Shown here: in pieces, positions 48,979 to 54,806 of the stretch
Position numbering within the stretch: the stretch's first letter is position 1
Layout of the letters: every line of letters begins with the position of its first letter
From: an uncultured Eubacterium sp.
Lineage (GTDB): Bacteria; Bacillota; Clostridia; Peptostreptococcales; Anaerovoracaceae
NCBI GenBank assembly: GCA_905193765.1
Contig: CAJJPZ010000002.1
Span: 1-54,806 of the forward strand
DNA length: 54,806 nucleotides
Direction of reading: 5' to 3'
Program-made: the position numbers and the translations under genes
The notes under the pieces: generated by a model
The model's database searches: none
What the model saw: the letters and a program-made list of their open reading frames with translations, nothing else
Told to the model about the DNA's origin: nothing

Positions 48979-50328
48979 ATGGATAGTACCTATGGCATCA
49001 TCAGTCTGCTGCCGGTCCTGGTTACCATCGTTACAGCGATCATAACCAAGAGAGCGGTAGAGCCACTGATCTGCGGAGCTCTGGTAGGATATATCATACT
49101 GGACAAGCAGCATTTCGTAGTGGCGTATCTTGATTCACTTTACGTAGAACTCGGTGAATCAGCGTATTTCGTAGTTATTTTCGGTCTCTTCGGGATCTTT
49201 ATCCACCTGCTGGAGAAAGCCAATGCCACGTCAGGTTTCACTAGACTCGGCCTGAAGGTAGCCAACACCAAGAAGAAAGCCGGTGTCATGACCCTGGTAA
49301 TGGGAGTGATATTCTTCCTGGACAACTACTTCAGCGTTCTCGCTGCAGGTGTTTCGAACCGCAAGATCGCCGACCAGAACAAAATGTCGAGAGAAATGTA
49401 CGCTTTCTCCATCAATGCTGTAGCATGTGCGACATGCATACTGGTACCTATGTCCCTCTGGGGAGTTTTCATGAGCGGTCAGATCGAGACTACACTGGGC
49501 CTTGGAACAGGCGCAGGTCTGGGTGAACTGATAAAATCAGTTCCGTTCATGTTCTTCGCGTGGGTATCGCTGATATTCGTACTGCTCTATCAGCTTAGGA
49601 TAATAAAGCCTTTCGGAGCCATGAAAAAGGCTGAGCTCCGTGCAGAGCAGGAAGGACTCATCCTGCCGCCGGATCTGGCAGAGCAGAATGAAGCTGAAGA
49701 AGAAAACAAGAAAGAGACCAGCGCATGGAACTTCATAATACCGATGGTGGGTGTCATCGCAGTTGCGCTTTATACACAGGAGCTTATGTACGGACTTATC
49801 CTGGGTATCGTTCTCTGCTTCGTGCTTTACATACCGCAGAAGCTTCTGGGATTCACGGAAGCCTTCGACTCCATATGCAGAGGATTCGAGGAGATGTTCG
49901 TCTGCACAGCTATCGTTATCAGTGCATTTGTACTTCAGAACGCCAATGATGAACTGGGCATGGCGCCTTATGTAGTAAACAGCGTTGTCGGCGTGATCAG
50001 CGCCCACACACTGCCTGTGATAGCATTCGTGATACTCATGGTGCTGGGATTCGTTACAGGAAGCTTCTGGGGAATGGCTGCAGTATGTTTCCCGATCATG
50101 CTGCCATTGGCTCAGCAGCTGGACGCAAATATGTATCTGACTATCGGTGCAGTTATAGCCGGAGCTGCAGCAGGAAGCACAACATGCTTCTACGGAGACT
50201 CAGTGACCCTGTCCTGCACGCTCTCGAAGATACGGAACAACGACTTCCTGAAGACCGGCATTCCGATGGCTCTGCCGGCGATAATAGTCAGCATGGTGAT
50301 TTATCTTATTGCAGGCTTCGTGCTTTAG
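48979..50328 (+). CDS. NhaC-family transporter of the urease operon
   Basis: A 449-residue membrane protein with about 12 helices, start MDSTYGIISLLPVLVTIVTA, then FGLFGIFIHLLEKANATSGF, GVIFFLDNYFSVLAAGVSNR with the intramembrane acidic residue, and FVTGSFWGMAAVCFPIMLPL and AAGSTTCFYGDSVTLSCT in the second half. This is the NhaC/ArgT sodium/proton antiporter group. The upstream frame extension is excluded by the sigma-54 promoter; GGAAGGAG precedes the ATG. As the first gene of a urease operon it may bring in or balance ions for urea use, or carry a related compound. Confidence 0.9.
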   Translation: MDSTYGIISLLPVLVTIVTAIITKRAVEPLICGALVGYIILDKQHFVVAYLDSLYVELGESAYFVVIFGLFGIFIHLLEKANATSGFTRLGLKVANTKKKAGVMTLVMGVIFFLDNYFSVLAAGVSNRKIADQNKMSREMYAFSINAVACATCILVPMSLWGVFMSGQIETTLGLGTGAGLGELIKSVPFMFFAWVSLIFVLLYQLRIIKPFGAMKKAELRAEQEGLILPPDLAEQNEAEEENKKETSAWNFIIPMVGVIAVALYTQELMYGLILGIVLCFVLYIPQKLLGFTEAFDSICRGFEEMFVCTAIVISAFVLQNANDELGMAPYVVNSVVGVISAHTLPVIAFVILMVLGFVTGSFWGMAAVCFPIMLPLAQQLDANMYLTIGAVIAGAAAGSTTCFYGDSVTLSCTLSKIRNNDFLKTGIPMALPAIIVSMVIYLIAGFVL

Positions 50329-50410
50329 ATGTTATTCTGTTCATGGGGGGCGGCTGCACGCTGTTCCCCATTGACAGCTGAAAAGGAAACAGAAGAGGTA
50401 GGAAGTCGAT

Positions 50411-51778
50411 ATGAACGATGTTGTTGAAAAGTGTCTGGAGCAGCTTCCCGGGCTGATCATGATAGACATGGAAGGTGTCGTCTTTTATGTGAATCAGCAG
50501 TGTGCGGACTATTTTCGCAAGGAAAAGAAAGCCATCTGCGGGAGGCATATAAAAGAGGTGTTCCCTGAAACGAAGATGCTGGAGAATCTGGATATAGAGG
50601 AGCCGGTTATGGTATTTTACAACTCATTTCTGGGGATAGGCATATCCATGAATGTACCGCTCTACGACAACGGCAGGAAAGTCGGTCTTATGGAGTATGA
50701 TGTGGCTCAGCATTCGGAGATGCTTTATGAACTGTCATCGGAGTACAGCAGTTTCCTGGATCAGGAACTCAAGAACCTGACCAGTGAGCTCAACGACCTT
50801 GTCAGTACAAAATATACGATAAACAATCTCATAGGCGAATCTGCGTGTATGCAGGAGCTCAAACGAAAGATAATAACCACGGCCAGGTCATCCTCAACTG
50901 TGCTGATAACAGGTGAAACAGGGACGGGAAAGGAACTGGTGGCCCACGCAATACACAATCTCAGCAGCCGCAGGAAAAACAGATTCATCAAGATAAATGC
51001 GGCAGCTTTCCCGGAATCTCTGGTGGAATCGGAGTTTTTCGGATATGAAGGAGGCGCTTTCACAGGCGCCAGCAAGGAGGGACGCAAAGGCAAATTCGAG
51101 CTGGCAGACAAGGGGACTCTGTTCATAGATGAAATAAATCAGATGCCGCTGTCGATGCAGCCGAAACTGCTGAGAGTGCTCCAGGAAATGGAATTCGAGC
51201 GTCTCGGCAGCGAAGAGACGGTGTCCGTGGATGTCAGAGTGATCGTCGCTACCAATGAGAATCTGGAGCAGCTGGTGAAACAGGGCAGGTTCAGGCGGGA
51301 TCTGTATTACAGGCTCAATGTCATAGATATCAGGATACCGCCGCTGAGGGAGCGCCCGGAGGATATAGAACTGATCACAGAAGCTTTTATAGAAGAACTG
51401 AATGCACAGCTGGGGCTTTCCATATCCGGTATAGATCCGGAAGCACTGTCAAAGCTTGAATGCAGGAGATGGTACGGCAACGTGCGTGAGCTCAGGAACG
51501 CAGTGGAACGCGCTATGAATTTTTCAAGCGACAATATCCTGTACCCGGAGGATTTCGGGATAACGAAGAAACCTGCAGGAGGCAGTATCGGTGAATGGCA
51601 ATCTGAGAATGGGAAAAGAATCATAGATCAGGCAAGAGACAGCGCTGAGAAGGAAATCATCATCAATGTGCTGGAGCACTTTGACGGAAACAAGTCCAGA
51701 GCTGCTGAGTATCTGGGCATCGCAAGGCCGGTGCTGTATCAGAAGATGAAAAGGTTAGGCATAAAACAGGAATTTTAA
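50411..51778 (+). CDS. Sigma-54 enhancer-binding regulator of the urease operon
   Basis: A 455-residue activator. Residues about 1-120 form a PAS-like sensory domain (LPGLIMIDMEGVVFYVNQQC), then the AAA+ domain with GETGTGKE, the loop GAFTGA (in EGGAFTGASKEG), GTLFIDEINQM and FRRDLYYRLN, and a Fis-type helix-turn-helix at the end (NKSRAAEYLGIARPVLYQKM). GAGGTAGG precedes the ATG. It lies inside the operon it most likely activates from the promoter at 48906-48921, giving positive feedback. Signal unknown, perhaps nitrogen or the substrate itself. Confidence 0.95.
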   Translation: MNDVVEKCLEQLPGLIMIDMEGVVFYVNQQCADYFRKEKKAICGRHIKEVFPETKMLENLDIEEPVMVFYNSFLGIGISMNVPLYDNGRKVGLMEYDVAQHSEMLYELSSEYSSFLDQELKNLTSELNDLVSTKYTINNLIGESACMQELKRKIITTARSSSTVLITGETGTGKELVAHAIHNLSSRRKNRFIKINAAAFPESLVESEFFGYEGGAFTGASKEGRKGKFELADKGTLFIDEINQMPLSMQPKLLRVLQEMEFERLGSEETVSVDVRVIVATNENLEQLVKQGRFRRDLYYRLNVIDIRIPPLRERPEDIELITEAFIEELNAQLGLSISGIDPEALSKLECRRWYGNVRELRNAVERAMNFSSDNILYPEDFGITKKPAGGSIGEWQSENGKRIIDQARDSAEKEIIINVLEHFDGNKSRAAEYLGIARPVLYQKMKRLGIKQEF

Positions 51779-51796
51779 GATCCAGGAGGTATTTGT

Positions 51797-52156
51797 ATGA
51801 AACTTACTGTCAAAGAACAGGAACGGCTCATTATGTTCAATGTGGCCGAAGTATCGAGACGGCGCTGGAAGCGCGGTGTCAAGCTGAACTATATCGAAGC
51901 CATGTCCATAATATGTGATGAGCTTCTTGAAAGAGCCAGAGAAGGCAAGGGCTCGATATATGACCTTGTGGAGCTGGGCTCAAGGATAATCACTGAAGAG
52001 GACGTCATGGAAGGTACTCCGGAGATGCTGCCTGTAATACAGCTGGAAGTTATGTTCCCTGACGGCAACAAGCTGGTTTCGGTGCAGGAACCGATCCGTC
52101 TCGAGAAGAGAGAAGACGCAGTTCCGGTATCAGAACTTGTATCGATGGATTATTAA
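51797..52156 (+). CDS. ureA: Urease gamma subunit
   Basis: A 119-residue protein matching UreA: MKLTVKEQERLIMFNVAEVS, RGVKLNYIEAMSIICDELLE, DVMEGTPEMLPVIQLEVMFPDG. Typical gamma subunits are 100 residues; the extra 19 here (EKREDAVPVSELVSMDY) are a C-terminal extension. AGGAGG precedes the ATG, 18 bases after the regulator. Confidence 0.96.
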   Translation: MKLTVKEQERLIMFNVAEVSRRRWKRGVKLNYIEAMSIICDELLERAREGKGSIYDLVELGSRIITEEDVMEGTPEMLPVIQLEVMFPDGNKLVSVQEPIRLEKREDAVPVSELVSMDY

Positions 52157-52168
52157 GGAGGGCAGATC

Positions 52169-52543
52169 ATGAAATATCGTGTAGGAGAATTCATATTCGC
52201 AGATGATCCTGTCATCATCAATGAGGGCAGGGATACTATAGAACTGGTGGTGAACAACACCGGAGACCGTTCAATACAGGTCTGCTCACACTATCATTTT
52301 TTTGAAGCGAACATCGCACTGAGATTCGACAGAGAGAAAGCCTTCGGATATCATCTGGATATACCGGCAGGCAATGCCATACGTTTCGAACCCGGTGAGG
52401 ACAGGAAGGTAACGCTGGTACCTTACAAGGGAGATGAGAATCTCTACGGATTTATGGGTATGACCATGGGTAATGTCCATGACCCTGAAGTGAGGAAGGC
52501 AGCTGTGGAGAAGATGAACGCAAAGGTAAAGGAGTGTGAATGA
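52169..52543 (+). CDS. ureB: Urease beta subunit
   Basis: A 124-residue beta protein: ELVVNNTGDRSIQVCSHYHF, the FFEAN segment, and GYHLDIPAGNAIRFEPGEDR are diagnostic. AAGGAGGG lies 8 bases before the ATG. The C-terminus YGFMGMTMGNVHDPEVRKAA is somewhat divergent. 12 bases after ureA. Confidence 0.96.
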   Translation: MKYRVGEFIFADDPVIINEGRDTIELVVNNTGDRSIQVCSHYHFFEANIALRFDREKAFGYHLDIPAGNAIRFEPGEDRKVTLVPYKGDENLYGFMGMTMGNVHDPEVRKAAVEKMNAKVKECE

Positions 52544-52544
52544 T

Positions 52545-54263
52545 ATGGCAGTGACATTATCGAGACGTGAATATTGCGATATGTACGGTCCGACAGTGGG
52601 TGACAGGATACATCTGGCGGATACAGGGCTTATCGCTGAGATAGAGAAAGATTACGCTGCATCATGCTATGGCGATGAAATACTGTTCGGCGGCGGCAAG
52701 ACAGACAGAGACGGCATGGGCAATATGGCAGGAAAGACCACCGACGAAGGCGTGCTGGATGTCTGTGTCAGCAATGCCGTGATAATAGACCCTATGATCG
52801 GTATCGTAAAGGGAGATATCGGTATCAAGGATGGCGTGATAGTAGGCATAGGCAAGGCGGGAAATCCTGACACGATGGATATAACGCCGGGACTCATCGT
52901 AGGCTGCGCCACAGAAGTCGTTTCGGCAGAAGGACTGATCATAACTCCGGGAGGTATCGATGTGCACGTGCATTTCGAATCACCTGCCCAGGCATGGGAG
53001 GCTCTGAGCAACGGCATAACCACCATGCTGGGAGGCGGCAGCGGCGCCAAGACTACAAGCGTTGAGACACCGGGACCTTACCATCTGCTCCAGATGATAG
53101 AGGCTCACGAGGAACTTCCTGTCAATGCAGGTTTCCTGGGCAGAGGAAATTCCAGTCTGCCTGACGCTATCGTCGAACAGGCTCTGAACGGCGCTATAGG
53201 AATGAAGATACATGAGGACTTCGGAGCGACGCCGGAAGTTATCAGATGCTGTCTGGATGTTGCAGACAAGATGGACTTCCAGGTCCAGATACACACCGAC
53301 ACCCTCAATGAAGGCGGCTTCGTGGAAAGCACTATAGATGCCTTCGGCGGACGCACTATACATACATATCATTCGGAAGGTGCAGGCGGCGGACACGCAC
53401 CTGATATCATGAAAGTTGTCGGAGAGCCTAATGTCATACCGTCATCGACGAACTGCACCAACCCGTACACTGTCAATACCATAGCAGAACATCTGGACAT
53501 GATAATGGCTGTACATCATCTGAACCCTAAGGTGCCTGAAGATGTTGCCTTTGCGGACTCCCGCGTAAGAGGAGAGACTATAGCCGCAGAGGACGTCCTT
53601 CACGACATGGGTGCGATATCAATACACGGCTCGGATTCACAGGGAATGGGAAGAGTCGGAGAGACCGTACTGAGGACATGGCAGATGGCCGCAAAGATGA
53701 AGAAGCAGAGAGGACCGCTGCCTGAAGAAAAGGGCGACAACGACAATGAGAGGATACTACGCTACATGGCCAAGTACACTGTCAATGCAGCGAAGGTCTT
53801 CGGTATAGATGAATACATAGGATCGCTCCTTCCGGGACGTCTGGCGGATTTCTGCGTATGGGATCCTGCGTTCTTCGGTGCAAAGCCATGGCTGGTGTTC
53901 AAGGGCGGCTCTGTGGCATATTCGGCGTCAGGTGATGTGAACGCAGCCATCGAGGTGGCTCAGCCGATGATCTACAGGAAGCAGTACTCGGCATGCGGCA
54001 GTGCCATGAGAAGGTTCAACAAGATCTTCGTGACTCAGGCAGCCATAGACGCAGGCCTTGGAGACAAAGTGCCGTTTTCAAAGGACAAGCTGCTGCCGGT
54101 AAAGAATACAAGACATCTCACCAAGGCCGACATGGTCAGGAACAGCTACTGCCCTGAGGTGGAGATCGATCCTGAGACATACAAGGTATTCATCGACGGG
54201 GAACATATAACATGCGAGCCGGCAGAAGAAGTATGTCTGTGCCACAGATATTTCTTCAGATAG
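52545..54263 (+). CDS. ureC: Urease alpha (catalytic) subunit, flap cysteine replaced
   Basis: A 572-residue catalytic subunit. Metal ligands are present: HVH in GGIDVHVHF, the carbamylated Lys in GMKIHEDFG, His in QIHTDTLNEGGF and in TIHTYHSEGAGGGHAPD, and the Asp in SDSQGMGRVGE. The flap motif reads MAVHHLN where nearly all ureases have VCHHLD, so the flap Cys is Val323 here; the neighbouring catalytic His is kept. Other changes: SRVRGE for SRIRRE and a divergent C-terminal third (QYSACGSAMRRFNKIF). The ATG at 52545, just after the ureB stop, has GGAG upstream; a GTG nine bases earlier is less likely. Confidence 0.95.
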   Translation: MAVTLSRREYCDMYGPTVGDRIHLADTGLIAEIEKDYAASCYGDEILFGGGKTDRDGMGNMAGKTTDEGVLDVCVSNAVIIDPMIGIVKGDIGIKDGVIVGIGKAGNPDTMDITPGLIVGCATEVVSAEGLIITPGGIDVHVHFESPAQAWEALSNGITTMLGGGSGAKTTSVETPGPYHLLQMIEAHEELPVNAGFLGRGNSSLPDAIVEQALNGAIGMKIHEDFGATPEVIRCCLDVADKMDFQVQIHTDTLNEGGFVESTIDAFGGRTIHTYHSEGAGGGHAPDIMKVVGEPNVIPSSTNCTNPYTVNTIAEHLDMIMAVHHLNPKVPEDVAFADSRVRGETIAAEDVLHDMGAISIHGSDSQGMGRVGETVLRTWQMAAKMKKQRGPLPEEKGDNDNERILRYMAKYTVNAAKVFGIDEYIGSLLPGRLADFCVWDPAFFGAKPWLVFKGGSVAYSASGDVNAAIEVAQPMIYRKQYSACGSAMRRFNKIFVTQAAIDAGLGDKVPFSKDKLLPVKNTRHLTKADMVRNSYCPEVEIDPETYKVFIDGEHITCEPAEEVCLCHRYFFR

Positions 54264-54331
54264 TTTGCAGTACATGATGATTCAGCCGCCGGCAGATTTA
54301 ACTGACATACCGGCGGCATACGGAGGGAAAT

Positions 54332-54806
54332 ATGATCATAGACAGGATAATAGGAAAGCTCAGCGATTATGAAAACAGCGGGCTGAGAGTCGACCGGGTG
54401 ATGCTTGATCATTACGATATGGCAAAGCCGCATCAGAAACTCAGGAGTCAGGATGGTACTGTCATAGGGCTGTCGCTGGATCACGGAGAGCATCTTTTCT
54501 GCGGAGCAGTGATATATGCGGATGATGAAAAGCTGATAGTTGCAGACCTCATACCGGAAGATGTACTGGACATACGTCCCTCCGGCAATATGCAGTGGGC
54601 GAAGACCGCTTTCAATATAGGGAACATGCACCAGAGCGCGTACCTTTATGAGGACAGGATACTGGTGCCATACGATCCCATCATGGAAAATCTTATCAGG
54701 AGTATCGGCGTGACTTATACAAGATGTTCATGCAGACTTGACGGAGAACGGGCAAACCAGATGACAGGCGGTCATACTCATGAGCATGTGCATGACCATC
54801 ACCACG
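54332..54806 (+). CDS. ureE: Urease accessory protein UreE, 3' end cut off
   Basis: 158 codons are visible to the window edge. Start MIIDRIIGKLSDYENSGLRV, then KLRSQDGTVIGLSLDHGEHL and NIGNMHQSAYLYEDRILVPY, the UreE nickel-binding domain with the metal-site His region. The end turns into a His-rich tail, GGHTHEHVHDHHH, typical of UreE proteins that store nickel. AGGGAAA precedes the ATG, 68 bases after ureC. It delivers nickel to the apo-urease; ureF, ureG and ureD are expected beyond the edge. Confidence 0.93.
   Translation, partial: MIIDRIIGKLSDYENSGLRVDRVMLDHYDMAKPHQKLRSQDGTVIGLSLDHGEHLFCGAVIYADDEKLIVADLIPEDVLDIRPSGNMQWAKTAFNIGNMHQSAYLYEDRILVPYDPIMENLIRSIGVTYTRCSCRLDGERANQMTGGHTHEHVHDHHH

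Noticed and set aside
1..54806. tRNA, rRNA, CRISPR array, phage or IS element
   Set aside because: No TpsiC-arm pattern with acceptor stem, no regularly spaced repeats, no integrase or intact transposase were seen by eye; short tRNAs could still be overlooked without a covariance search.

Overview
The window looks like chromosomal DNA of an anaerobic, low-to-mid GC Clostridia (Firmicutes). Evidence: AGGAGG-type ribosome binding sites throughout, a Rex redox repressor, a clostridial 2[4Fe-4S] ferredoxin, a SCIFF precursor with its radical-SAM maturase, CIRCE-controlled groESL, and two bacterial enhancer-binding proteins each linked to a textbook sigma-54 promoter. A Family XIII / Anaerovoracaceae-like placement is only a guess. 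No rRNA, tRNA, CRISPR array, phage or intact insertion sequence was recognised.

Region 1 (1-9.7 kb) is an accessory locus on the minus strand. It holds two paralogous ABC modules (ATPase plus large FtsX-like permease of the bacteriocin-associated type), lipoproteins, a VanZ-like protein and small membrane proteins. A divergent PadR regulator sits over a perfect palindrome. Three copies of one inverted repeat mark the module boundaries. An AT-rich patch encodes a phospholipase A2-like domain that has no start codon of its own. Region 2 (9.7-13.7 kb) has a secreted protein and several scars of internal deletion: an Rpn-type nuclease remnant, a response regulator fused to a histidine-kinase tail, and a membrane protein fused to an XdhC-like tail. 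An intact sodium-dependent transporter sits between them.

Region 3 (13.9-21.3 kb) carries an ArsB/NhaD-type permease, a SulP transporter, unknown envelope proteins and the scfA-scfB pair. Region 4 (21.4-28.4 kb) is a sigma-54 regulator with a promoter and an aminotransferase/two-dehydrogenase operon. A terminated structured RNA follows, upstream of a MATE exporter. Region 5 (28.4-34.5 kb) is a molybdenum cofactor block: a mogA-MOSC fusion, moaC and moaA, divergent from modABC and a MoeA-like gene. Region 6 (34.5-37.3 kb) has azlCD, a second promoter-to-terminator leader RNA and an FMN riboswitch in front of ribU.

Region 7 (37.4-47.5 kb) is conserved core: tsaE-tsaB-rimI-(small Cys protein)-tsaD for t6A tRNA modification, an ABC-F protein, acpP, rex, ferredoxin, a P-loop/Gls24-like fusion, an OGG-type glycosylase and groESL. 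Region 8 (47.6-54.8 kb) has an orphan promoter/terminator unit, a QueG-like iron-sulfur protein, and a sigma-54 operon. That operon runs from an NhaC-type transporter through its own enhancer-binding protein to ureA-ureB-ureC-ureE, and continues past the window edge. The UreC has valine in place of the usual active-site flap cysteine.

The strongest leads are the start-less phospholipase-like frame, the divergent sigma-54 urease operon, the unclassified RNA before the MATE gene, and the clustered deletion-fusion genes.
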